39,929 nt of DNA from a virus. Shown here piece after piece: positions 1-7,767 of this stretch. The translations under genes were made by a program, and so were the position numbers. The notes under the pieces were generated by a model. The model was given only the letters and a program-made list of their open reading frames with translations, was not told the DNA's origin and searched no databases. Location: IMG/VR virus record IMGVR_UViG_3300045974_000989, positions 1 through 39,929 of that record. One strand, written 5' to 3'. Every line of letters begins with the position of its first letter. Position 1 is the stretch's first letter.

Positions 1-195
1 GGCCTTGCTCCCAGGAATTTATAAAGTATAGCAGATCACTTTGTGTCCCCCCCGACTTGGCGCTGACCAAGCTGAAGCGCGCCGCGATAAATAGCGGCCA
101 TTTTACGCGATAAATGACTTTTCAAAAGATTTCACTGAGCGTAATAGAATAACAAATTTGGCGAGACGTCGGCCACCCCGCCAAACCTAAGCCTC
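1..195. other. Non-coding left terminal region, candidate phage right end
   Basis: There is no plausible gene between the window edge and the stop codon of the methylase gene. In BcepMu-type genomes the late operon runs to one genome terminus, so this stretch should hold or adjoin the transposon end. It contains a 10-bp direct repeat (83-115) and a TG dinucleotide followed by a C-rich run (42-52) that could mark a terminus. The precise junction with host DNA cannot be set without the other end or a host sequence. Confidence 0.4.
83..115 (+). repeat. Direct repeat CGCGATAAAT x2, possible transposase sites
   Basis: CGCGATAAAT occurs at 83-92 and again at 106-115, a 23-bp period (about two helical turns) in non-coding DNA beyond the last late gene. 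Mu-type transposases bind repeated sites at the genome ends, so these are candidate end-binding sites. The matching site at the opposite end is not seen in the window. Confidence 0.4.
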
Positions 196-1026
196 CTACC
201 AGTTGGTGAAAATCAACTCCTTTGACGACTGCGCAGGCCCATGGTTGTTGCCAACAGAATATTTGATATCAAGCGATTTCAAATTGAAACGTGCAAAAAC
301 CTCGCGCATCTTCGGGTGGTCGTTGATGCTGACCATGACCTTGCCCGCGCAACTGCCCATCAATGCCGCCATCTCCTCGTACTGCTCCAGTCCGAATTCA
401 ACTCCATAGCCCTCAGTTTCGAAGTAGGGTGGATCAGCGTAGAAGAAGGTGTGTGGTCGATCATACTTCTTCAAGCAGGCCTGCCACGGCAACTTTTCAA
501 CAAAAACGCCGCCTAATCTCATGCTGGCCGCGCTCAGGCTCTCCTCGATTCGACACAGGTTGAAGGCTGGCGAAGTTGTAGCAGTGCCAAACGTCGGCTT
601 AACCATCTTCCCACCAAACGAGTTCTGCTGCAGATAATAGAATCTTGCTGCCCGCTGGATGTCCGTCAGGGTCTCGGGTGGCGTGATCTTGTGCCACTCG
701 AATATCTGCCGACTCGTGATCGCCAACCGGAATTGGTTTACAAACTCCACAAGGTGATTTTGAACAACTCGATACAGGTTGACCAACTCCCCGTGTATAT
801 CATTGATTACCTCAGTTTTCGCTGGTTCTTCCCGCAAAAAGAGAAGTGCAGCGCCGCCGCACATAAGTTCCACAGAGCACTCATGCGCTGGAAATAGCGA
901 GAAAATCTTACTTGCCAATCTCCGCTTTCCCCCCATCCACGGAATGATGGGCTTACTCTTTACTTCCTTTGTCATTGCTTTTTCCCGGTGTTGACGCTCC
1001 ACGGCGCTCCGGTTCAGAGGATTCAC
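196..1026 (-). CDS. dam: Dam-type N6-adenine DNA methyltransferase (D12 class)
   Basis: Predicted SAM-dependent adenine methyltransferase that would modify phage and host DNA. An N-terminal SAM-binding motif (PWMGGKRR), a VINDIHGEL segment and the catalytic motif IV ADPPYF (D198 from this start) place it in the D12 class that includes Dam. Target specificity cannot be read from sequence. The ATG at 1026 is preceded by GAGGGGTGA; a second ATG at 975 with a weaker site is also possible. Either start lies inside the com gene (overlap 74 or 23 bp), the same architecture as Mu com-mom, where Com controls translation of the modification gene. Here a methylase takes the place of Mom. It would protect phage DNA from restriction, and as the last late gene it is probably made late. 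Confidence 0.9.
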   Translation of the reverse strand: MNPLNRSAVERQHREKAMTKEVKSKPIIPWMGGKRRLASKIFSLFPAHECSVELMCGGAALLFLREEPAKTEVINDIHGELVNLYRVVQNHLVEFVNQFRLAITSRQIFEWHKITPPETLTDIQRAARFYYLQQNSFGGKMVKPTFGTATTSPAFNLCRIEESLSAASMRLGGVFVEKLPWQACLKKYDRPHTFFYADPPYFETEGYGVEFGLEQYEEMAALMGSCAGKVMVSINDHPKMREVFARFNLKSLDIKYSVGNNHGPAQSSKELIFTNW

Positions 1027-1156
1027 CCCTCAATATGTTCAAATGGCCACAGCGTGGACATTGAATTTCAACTTCGCCGACAAAACCACGTCCAACGGCT
1101 AACATTCTACCTTGGCGCTTACCACAAACACTGTTGCTACAACGCATCACTGCCAT
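953..1156 (-). CDS. com: Com-like zinc-finger translational regulator
   Basis: Small protein of 67 residues with a CX4C-X21-CX2C zinc finger (CSNSVC and CPRC) followed by a basic/charged tail, as in Mu Com. Mu Com binds mom mRNA and opens a structure that hides the mom start. The gene overlaps the start of the downstream adenine methylase, so Com probably controls that gene instead. An ATG at 1156 with a GGGA element upstream is the likely start; the frame extends to a TTG at 1171. An inverted repeat lies just upstream. Confidence 0.8.
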   Translation of the reverse strand: MAVMRCSNSVCGKRQGRMLAVGRGFVGEVEIQCPRCGHLNILRGESSEPERRGASTPGKSNDKGSKE

Positions 1157-1184
1157 TTTTACAATTCCCAATTTATGCTAGACT

Positions 1185-1208
1185 GCCACCGCCATCCGGA
1201 TGGTGGCG
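1185..1208 (-). promoter_or_regulatory. Inverted repeat upstream of com
   Basis: A dyad around ATCCGGAT flanked by GCCACC and GGTGGC lies 29-52 bp before the com ATG. It could be a protein-binding site or an mRNA hairpin governing com-dam, since Mu mom also has its own control upstream of com. Between it and com lies an AT-rich TAGCATAAATT that could serve as a -10 element. This is pattern only. Confidence 0.35.
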
Positions 1209-1243
1209 CGGCCCTGGCCAAGCTGGCAGCGCTGACTGCTGGT

Positions 1244-1295
1244 GCGGGGCGTGGTGACTGTTCGCAGCAGTCACCACGTCGCCGCGTCTTTTTTT
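1244..1295 (+). terminator. Strong hairpin with T-run, oriented rightward
   Basis: An 11-bp perfect stem (CGTGGTGACTG at 1250-1260 and its complement at 1268-1278) with a 7-nt loop extends through GC pairs to about 1285 and is followed by seven T (1289-1295). It has the form of an intrinsic terminator for rightward transcription, against the late operon. In the leftward mRNA the stem remains but no U-tract follows it, so it may instead act as a structured leader before com. Confidence 0.6.
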
Positions 1296-2323
1296 ACTTC
1301 ATTGCATCACGATACTTTGCTGCACGAATCCGCATAACATTATTGACATGCTCGCGATTGATGTCGCAAGCATTGCGGAGTCCGTATAGAGGCTGCCTCG
1401 ACTTTAGGCAATGGCGCTCGACATTGCCGAACCATTGTGCAGCATCGCAGCCACTGGTTAAACTGCACGCCCGCCGCTCCTGTTGAACTCCCCGCAAGCC
1501 CCCGTTATAAGCAGCATCCGAGAACGCCAACATGGCCATCGGCTCCATACTTTTGAATGGTTTGGCGTTGTCTTTGCTCATCAGCACGATTGCCCGCAGC
1601 TGCAGGTCGGGCCGCTGGTAGACGTTTTCCCACGACCAATCAGACAGCTCATCATTATGGATACGTCGCATTTCAGCCAGCGAATCAAAGCGGATCGAGC
1701 CATCTTTGCGAAATGCTTTGGTTATTTGGCCGAAACCAGCACCTTCCTCGCGGGCGCTTTTTAGCCTGGCGCTGGGGCTCCAGCATTTTGCTGATCGCAG
1801 ATTGGCACACGACTCCTGCTCGACCAACGCAGCCAAAATCGCTGCGTCCGGATGATTCGGCCACAACCGTTGTTGTTCGGCTTTCAGGATTGGCCCATAC
1901 TTCAGAAAGTTTTGGGGAAGTTCTGCCGCCTTTGCGCGGGGCGAAAACACCAAGATAGCCGCCAGAAAAAAGATGGAAATGCCGATGATTGCCAGCCCAG
2001 CACCCGTTGACTCCTCACCGGCCTTTTTGAACAACGCCCCCAAATCCGCCTGAGGGTAATCAAGCAGCGCCTTGCGCGCCCAATGAGACGCTGCGACCGC
2101 CCAAACGCCCTGCAAAATTGCCAAGCCACCCAATGCCGTTGACAGGCTGACTTTGCCGCTGTGATCGCGGTGATTGGCGCTGCAAAATTGCCAAGCCACC
2201 CAATGCCGTTGACAGGCCGCTATCGGGATCGCAGTACAGGGAGAAAAACATCGCCAGTCCGCTGCCCAGGAGCAAAAATACCGCCCTATGCCGCATCAAA
2301 CCTCTTAAAAAATTATCAATCAT
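1294..2323 (-). pseudogene. Holin-transglycosylase (SLT) fusion, frameshifted by a 70-bp duplication
   Basis: Reading from an ATG at 2323 with an AGAGAGGG ribosome site, the first frame encodes a holin-like N-terminus (hydrophobic segment, then DPDSG). It breaks at a 70-bp partial duplication; the reading frame then continues from 2199 with a second membrane segment (GLAIIGISIFFLAA) and a lytic transglycosylase domain (VEQESC with the probable catalytic Glu, GAGFGQIT, AYNGG). Deleting 70 bp gives a continuous 319-residue protein. Related transposable phages usually carry holin and SLT endolysin as adjacent genes; here they are fused. No other endolysin is visible near the spanins, so this is probably the phage lysin. 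As written, the SLT part has only a GTG inside the repeat as a start, without a ribosome site. Confidence 0.7.
2110..2217. repeat. 38-bp direct repeat, 70-bp period
   Basis: The same 38 bp occur at 2110-2147 and 2180-2217, separated by 32 bp. The period of 70 is not a multiple of three and shifts the frame of the holin-transglycosylase gene. Recombination or slippage between the copies would restore the frame exactly. Confidence 0.95.
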
Positions 2324-2354
2324 GGAACCCTCTCTAACGTCGTTGAAAAAATGG

Positions 2355-3818
2355 TCAAACTTTAAAACACCCGGCTCGTGCCACGCCCAATGTTGCTGTC
2401 CCTGTTGTACCCGCACCGAATGTGACCCCAATGGTCATGTTTGCCAGCGTAATTGCTCCTGCTGGAATCGGCATCTCAGGCATCCTGATCGGGAGACGCC
2501 ACGACGATTGCGGATATGCCCCTTTGCTGGATGAACTCCAGTTACCTGTATATTTTTGCCCCCCTACGAACACGACGAGCTGGGCATAAACATTGATGAC
2601 GTTGCTGAGGCCCGAAACACTTACTTCCCCCTCCACTCGTAACAGGTCTCCAGCGCCAAAATAACCCGCCGGACTGACATAGCTCTGAACACCGCCATTA
2701 CCAAACGCCGCTGTTTGTGTCAAAACCAATTGCTGGGTATTGCCCAAGCTATCTCCAACAGTCGCGTCGGTGCGTGGCACCAACGACCCAACGCCCGTGA
2801 TCCCAGAGCCAAACAATGCCCAATTATTTGCAGCTTCGCCCGTGATCCCGTTCAGCAATTTTCCTGCCGGCCCAGAAAGGAACAACGGATTGCCAAACAC
2901 ATTGCGGCTACTTGGGTTCACCAGTCGGCTATCAATCGGACTGCTGACCAGAGTCAAATTCGGGACGATGATGGAATTCAGAGTCTGTGCTGCCCGCCGC
3001 GCAATACCCTCCGACGCCATTGCCGTTTGATGCAATCCATCAAAAGTCATTGCCGCTTGCCCATACCCGTTTACGTCACCAGCATTGACCATGACCGCGT
3101 CCGCACCTATGTAAACCGTACCTGGCGTCAATTCCACATAACGCTGCAGCAATCGGTTACGCTCCACAATTCGTTGGGCCGCCGTAGGCGACAGGTTTCC
3201 GTACCCGGCACTAACCGGCATGTCAGAGAAAATGATCACAATCGAGTCAACTGCCAACTGTGCATCGCAAAACGCCCGCAAATTTGCCACGCTGGTGGCG
3301 GGTGTAATCGCATCGCCATCATTGATGCCAGCGAGTAGAAAAACATACCGGGCCTGATAGCTGGCCACTTTGTGCGCACGGGCAGCAACTTGGGCCGTTG
3401 TAGCACCACCGAACGCCTGGCAAGAGAGCAGCTTCGGTTGCCAGCCCAAATACGCAGCCAGCCACAGCAGTAGGCCATTGCTCGCCCATGAGTGAGAAAC
3501 GCCGACTTGGGTCAACGGCCCGGAATTGGGATTTGCAGGCACTGAATCAAGTTGAACAACGAACTGGTCTTTGGACAAAATCGACACGACAGGAAAACCG
3601 CCATTCATCGCGTCGTCCGGATTGCCACTCAAACAGGCTTCTTGCCCGAGTGCTGTAAAACCGTGTCCAGGCAACGAAACAGTCGCCAGCTTACCGCTTG
3701 CTGTGATTGGTATGCCAGCAGTGGACTGCGCGTATAACAACTGCATGCGACTGTCGCCTGCGAGAGTTACTGTATCGTCTCGCACTTTGCGAGCTCGCCT
3801 GACTGGCCGATCACCCAT
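2355..3818 (-). CDS. SGNH/GDSL hydrolase, tail-associated esterase
   Basis: Protein of 487 residues. The SGNH blocks are visible: GDS with Ser23, GIND with Asn166, and FDGLH with Asp260 and His263, a complete catalytic set. The C-terminal third (from about residue 300) is beta-rich and may bind carbohydrate or trimerise. Its place among fibre genes suggests a virion enzyme that deacetylates or cleaves surface polysaccharide during adsorption. The start overlaps the stop of the preceding gene (TAATG), so the two are translationally coupled. Substrate is unknown. Confidence 0.8.
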   Translation of the reverse strand: MGDRPVRRARKVRDDTVTLAGDSRMQLLYAQSTAGIPITASGKLATVSLPGHGFTALGQEACLSGNPDDAMNGGFPVVSILSKDQFVVQLDSVPANPNSGPLTQVGVSHSWASNGLLLWLAAYLGWQPKLLSCQAFGGATTAQVAARAHKVASYQARYVFLLAGINDGDAITPATSVANLRAFCDAQLAVDSIVIIFSDMPVSAGYGNLSPTAAQRIVERNRLLQRYVELTPGTVYIGADAVMVNAGDVNGYGQAAMTFDGLHQTAMASEGIARRAAQTLNSIIVPNLTLVSSPIDSRLVNPSSRNVFGNPLFLSGPAGKLLNGITGEAANNWALFGSGITGVGSLVPRTDATVGDSLGNTQQLVLTQTAAFGNGGVQSYVSPAGYFGAGDLLRVEGEVSVSGLSNVINVYAQLVVFVGGQKYTGNWSSSSKGAYPQSSWRLPIRMPEMPIPAGAITLANMTIGVTFGAGTTGTATLGVARAGCFKV

Positions 3819-4189
3819 TACTTCCCCTCCCAGACAACGACCGATGTCGATACAGTTGGCCCACTTGTGATGGCAATGAATCCGTTCGTCGGTACGCGTC
3901 CGCTAAAATCCTCACTCGCCCCTTGCTTACCCGCCACGCCAGCCCCCTCATAAATCCGACCATCCCCAAATGCAAACGGCCCTGCAGGTACTTGGCCGAC
4001 AAACGGAAACACAGCAATATCCGCAGCACCAGTCACCGCAAACGCCAAATACTCTCGGGTTTGATTTGGCATCGCGAGGATAGAAACCTGACTTGTCACC
4101 GGGACGTTTGCGGGCACACTTATCGAAAACCGAACCGGCTCCACCGGCTCTCCCGATTCTCTGCATGTCACTACATAGGGCAAAGTCAT
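3818..4189 (-). CDS. Small tail-fibre-region protein, unknown
   Basis: Protein of 123 residues, not recognised. The start at 4189 is set by a GGAGGG site formed at the end of the previous gene. It looks beta-rich (alternating V/T/S and aliphatic residues, several Gly and Pro) without signal peptide or membrane segment. It is coupled to the SGNH hydrolase gene that follows, so it may be a fibre-tip, connector or chaperone protein for that enzyme. Confidence 0.7.
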   Translation of the reverse strand: MTLPYVVTCRESGEPVEPVRFSISVPANVPVTSQVSILAMPNQTREYLAFAVTGAADIAVFPFVGQVPAGPFAFGDGRIYEGAGVAGKQGASEDFSGRVPTNGFIAITSGPTVSTSVVVWEGK

Positions 4190-4190
4190 C

Positions 4191-4637
4191 TCATCCCTCC
4201 AGAATTTTTGCAAACCGAGCCGCTTTTTGATCAGCCGGAACAATGTCCGGTGCCAGCGCAGTCAAAATGTAATCGATAGCCGCTTGCACCTCTTGCAGGC
4301 TCAAATCGATCACGGATACATCCGGGCTATTCAACATCCCCAGATAAAACGCGAGCATTGGATCGGCATCCTTGCGCGCCAGCGCGCCCAGCCACTCGGC
4401 TGGCGTCCAAAGGAAAAACGTGAACCTCACCTTGCTGACCGTTGGCGGCACCACAAAAACCGCCATCGGTGGCTGATCCGCTGGATTTTGCCAAACGCCA
4501 TCAACCAGACATGCTCCTGCCACACAATCATCTGGCACCACGATGAAATCACCGAGATCGGCAGGGAACATTTCCACTGGATCAACCGAGGTGACATCAA
4601 CCAGCACACCACCCACTACCCGCGCCCATTTCGCCAT
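4191..4637 (-). CDS. Tail-fibre-region protein, possible fibre assembly factor
   Basis: Protein of 148 residues beginning MAKWARVVGGVLVDV, a short beta opening often seen in small phage tail-fibre accessory proteins. The C-terminal half is helical (LQEVQAAIDYILTAL). It lies between the glycine-rich adhesin and a small unknown gene. Position suggests a fibre chaperone or attachment protein, but the family is not firmly recognised. Confidence 0.65.
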   Translation of the reverse strand: MAKWARVVGGVLVDVTSVDPVEMFPADLGDFIVVPDDCVAGACLVDGVWQNPADQPPMAVFVVPPTVSKVRFTFFLWTPAEWLGALARKDADPMLAFYLGMLNSPDVSVIDLSLQEVQAAIDYILTALAPDIVPADQKAARFAKILEG

Positions 4638-4639
4638 AA

Positions 4640-5623
4640 TTAAAACTCCACCAAAACAAAGCCATCCCCACCCGCAGCGCCATTAACACTACCGGCACCA
4701 CCAGCACCGACCACTATCGTTAAAACCATACCGGGTAAAACGGCAATGACATCAGTGTTAAAACCACCGCCGCCGCCAGCACCGCCGCCGCAGGCAGAAA
4801 TTCCTTGTGTGGCAACCGAATAGCCAGCGGCACCACCACCCCCACAAATCCCGCCAGCACCAGGCGTGGCAATCGTGCCCCCAGCGCTTGGGTACGGCCC
4901 AGCACCGCCGCCACAAACTCCGCCAGCGCCGCAGGCACCATCCCTGCCACTGGCCCCACCGCCCCCGCCAAAACCGCCCTTGCCGCCATTGCCATTGGGC
5001 ACCGATCCCCCGCCGCCGCCATCGAAATTGTCAGTTGGAAATCGCATTTGTACATTGCCCGGATTGTCCAATGCGTCCCCTTGTGCCCAAACGCCAAACC
5101 GATTGCGCCCACCGAAAGCTGATCCTCCGCCCCGTTGGGTGGCATCGCCGTTTGCCCCTACGCCGCCGCCGCCAAATGCGCCACCGTTGCCCCCAGTCCC
5201 CAAAAATGAGCCAGCGCCACCACCGCCACCGCCATACAGCCCACCTGAATACCCAACACCACCAGCCGCTGAAAAATCCCCGCCGATGCCAACACCGCCA
5301 ATACCGCCAACACCCTGATTGTTGACGACGGTGCCCGGCATGCCACCCGTTGCCGCCAAAAAACCAAGCGCCGCGTTGCCACAGCTCGACGATCCGCCAG
5401 GTATGCCCGTGATCGCCCCGGCACCGCCAGCACCGCCCGCGCCAGCGCCATACACAGATCGGCGCATCAATGTCACGCCATCGGGCACAACAACCTGATA
5501 TGTCCCGGCCCGCTCAAAAAAACGGACTCGCCCACTACCAAAGACGCCCCGTGAATGAAGCGCAGTGGCTACTTGCGTGCTTCCACCGAACTGGCCCGCT
5601 GAATCGTTGATTACTTGCCTCAT
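4640..5623 (-). CDS. Glycine-rich tail tip adhesin
   Basis: Protein of 327 residues with very high glycine from about residue 55 to near the end, in GGxGG and GAGG runs. The preceding segment (RAGTYQVVVPDGVTLMRRSV) matches the usual lead-in of the glycine-rich domains in phage tail proteins. Such domains form poly-Gly-II bundles in receptor-binding adhesins, so host recognition is a reasonable role. The N-terminal 50 residues probably attach it to the fibre. Confidence 0.75.
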   Translation of the reverse strand: MRQVINDSAGQFGGSTQVATALHSRGVFGSGRVRFFERAGTYQVVVPDGVTLMRRSVYGAGAGGAGGAGAITGIPGGSSSCGNAALGFLAATGGMPGTVVNNQGVGGIGGVGIGGDFSAAGGVGYSGGLYGGGGGGAGSFLGTGGNGGAFGGGGVGANGDATQRGGGSAFGGRNRFGVWAQGDALDNPGNVQMRFPTDNFDGGGGGSVPNGNGGKGGFGGGGGASGRDGACGAGGVCGGGAGPYPSAGGTIATPGAGGICGGGGAAGYSVATQGISACGGGAGGGGGFNTDVIAVLPGMVLTIVVGAGGAGSVNGAAGGDGFVLVEF

Positions 5624-5650
5624 ACAATTTTGCCCATTTAAAAAAGTGGA

Positions 5651-7096
5651 TCAGCCAAGCCCATGCAACCGGGCCACGACATCATCAGCCGTCACCTGCA
5701 CCCAGACGTTTTCGCGAGGTGACACGACGAGCTGGGTTTCCTCGATCAATCCGCCGATTTTTGTAATCCTGTTTTTCCTGGTTGGCGTCGCGCCGCCACC
5801 GATCCATACCGTGGTTTCGTTGATTGGCACCGCAGAAAGCCGCAAATTGCACGAGACCTCCAGCGTGCCATCGTTCCGCCACAACCAAGTCAGTTTGCCC
5901 TTTGGGATGACATCTGACCCCAAATAGCCCGATTGCCGTGCTGGCAAACCAGCAACACTCCAAGCCTGAATATCCGCAGACGTCGGCGCTTGCGCGAATA
6001 CAGCAAACCGTCGTATCTTGCCGTTCAGGCTCGATGCCGACGTGGCTTGATAGTCGGCACCAAGGGACAATTTTGTGACATAGGGAATCGACACCGTAGG
6101 GTCTGCTGCATTAATTTGGCCATTGCAGGCAACCTGTGCTTCCGTGCCCGCCCATCTCAGCGCCACCCGCACAATGCCTGTCCCGACCACTGCTGCGGGA
6201 ATGTAGTAGCCCGTATCATAGGTATATTTGCCGTCCCGATTAATCTCCAGCACGAGGTCGCCGGTTGTCCCTTTGATGTAAAGCTGGACGCTATTTCGGT
6301 ATGTGTCGTCGAATAACGTCGCGATGCAATGCCAATCTGCTGCGTAGCTGCCTGGTTGAAACTCGACATAAATTGCGCCAGCACGACGATTGAACGCATC
6401 GGTAACAGGCATTGTTAGCGTTTCCAACGCCCGCACAGTCGGGTCGGCCCCTGGCACAATGTATGAGGTGGGCCGTTTCGTCGGGGTCAGGTTCCAGGCC
6501 GTGGAAAAAAATCGTTGCACCCCACTTGGGCGCAAAACAATTCCGTATCCGAGGTAGTTGCCAGGTACATCCGCCGTAACAACGACCCGTTGCCAGCAAT
6601 CCCGAAGGGTCATATCAGGCGCGACCAAAATGGTGTTTGTGACAGGCGGAGAGGATTCGATAAACCAACCCAATCCGCCAACGTAATCAGCAGGTATCCA
6701 TATATAGCAACTCGCGCAGATTGATCCCGCAGGTGCCCCGCTCGATACGGTGAAATTTTGCGCCCCGACGTTGCTGTCACCGCTGCCAGAATATTGATGG
6801 GCCATATACTGCGCACCTACCATCGCTGGCACCGCACTGGCCGCTGTGACAATTGTGCAGGAGTTGGGTTGCACACACTGGTACAACACGGTTGTGCTGA
6901 TCTGCGTGATATCGCCACGACAGTAATTGGTCGTGCCCTCCTCAAACATCAGCCCGCCATCGAATCGCGCCACCCCGGCACCCACAGACCCGACCTTGTT
7001 TGATACCTGCATCGTCGCTGAAGATGCTCGGTTAAAAGTGCAGTCAACAGGCACCTGCCGGTTGTCAACAAAGTTAAATTCGATAAACGGAACCAT
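5651..7096 (-). CDS. Tail fibre/spike protein with LamG-like lectin domain
   Basis: Protein of 481 residues from the ATG at 7096, which has an AGGG site and sits 3 bp after the previous stop. Features common in phage fibre and spike proteins are an N-terminal FNRASSAT segment, an FEEGTTNY motif near residue 50, and a concanavalin/LamG-like beta sandwich from about residue 240 to 390 (AGAIYVEFQPG to KIRRFAVF). The final 90 residues resemble another small beta domain. It probably binds host surface glycans as part of the adsorption apparatus. Confidence 0.75.
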   Translation of the reverse strand: MVPFIEFNFVDNRQVPVDCTFNRASSATMQVSNKVGSVGAGVARFDGGLMFEEGTTNYCRGDITQISTTVLYQCVQPNSCTIVTAASAVPAMVGAQYMAHQYSGSGDSNVGAQNFTVSSGAPAGSICASCYIWIPADYVGGLGWFIESSPPVTNTILVAPDMTLRDCWQRVVVTADVPGNYLGYGIVLRPSGVQRFFSTAWNLTPTKRPTSYIVPGADPTVRALETLTMPVTDAFNRRAGAIYVEFQPGSYAADWHCIATLFDDTYRNSVQLYIKGTTGDLVLEINRDGKYTYDTGYYIPAAVVGTGIVRVALRWAGTEAQVACNGQINAADPTVSIPYVTKLSLGADYQATSASSLNGKIRRFAVFAQAPTSADIQAWSVAGLPARQSGYLGSDVIPKGKLTWLWRNDGTLEVSCNLRLSAVPINETTVWIGGGATPTRKNRITKIGGLIEETQLVVSPRENVWVQVTADDVVARLHGLG

Positions 7097-7098
7097 TG

Positions 7099-7767
7099 TT
7101 AACCCTGAAAATAAACGCGGCGCAAGACCCAACGGCGGTCTGTTTGCGCAGCAGTGTTGTTGATGTTGTTTTGCATTGCGGTCAGTGCGTCCTGCAAGCC
7201 CGCGACACCCGCGATCTGGTGACCATGCCCCAATGCCGCGTACTGCGCCACTGCATCCGAGCGCAGCAGATAGACTGGATGCGGATTTTGCTGCTGCCCA
7301 TGCTGCGCAATGCTGGCAATCACGAAGGCTTGCGTTGCATTAATGGCCGACTGATCGATGGTCACGACCACAGTGGCCGCATTGCTGACGGCCAGCATCA
7401 CTTTGACGATAAACTCGTTCGGCGAGCCACTTGTATCATTTGCCTTCAGCGTCACCGGCAACGAGCCTATTGCAACAATGACCCCATCGGCATCGATCAC
7501 AGCCACTTCGCGCACTGTCCAGCCGCCAACGGTTGGCGGTACCGTGATGACAACTTGAATCATCAGAGCGTGATTCGGCACCACCGATACAATCGCGTCC
7601 GCACGATAAACTTCCCGCACCAGCGCGGCGCGGCCAGTTGGGTCAACCGCAGCACCGCCGCCATCGCCCAACGCCAGTTGTTTGATGCTGACCGCTGGCC
7701 CACCGTGCAGCGCCGCACGCAACTTGGCCAATCCTGCCGCTGTCCATTCCGAAAAAAAGTCGCTCAT
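7099..7767 (-). CDS. Tail fibre N-terminal protein (gpH/collar-like)
   Basis: Protein of 222 residues with the typical start of P2/Mu-type tail fibres (FFSEWTAAGLAKL, then IKQLALGDGGG and LVREVYRADAI), the domain that attaches the fibre to the baseplate. It ends soon after this domain, so it is a base only. The distal functions appear to be spread over the next genes. It overlaps the gpI stop by ATGA, the usual I-H order. Confidence 0.85.
   Translation of the reverse strand: MSDFFSEWTAAGLAKLRAALHGGPAVSIKQLALGDGGGAAVDPTGRAALVREVYRADAIVSVVPNHALMIQVVITVPPTVGGWTVREVAVIDADGVIVAIGSLPVTLKANDTSGSPNEFIVKVMLAVSNAATVVVTIDQSAINATQAFVIASIAQHGQQQNPHPVYLLRSDAVAQYAALGHGHQIAGVAGLQDALTAMQNNINNTAAQTDRRWVLRRVYFQG

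Noticed and set aside
2060-2431. Separate 123-residue gene on the - strand
   Set aside because: Only its middle (from the ATG at 2323) is real; it is the first part of the holin-transglycosylase gene and runs out of frame after the duplication.
4866-5318. Poly-proline open frame on the + strand
   Set aside because: Complement of the glycine-rich adhesin gene; Pro codons are the reverse of Gly codons.
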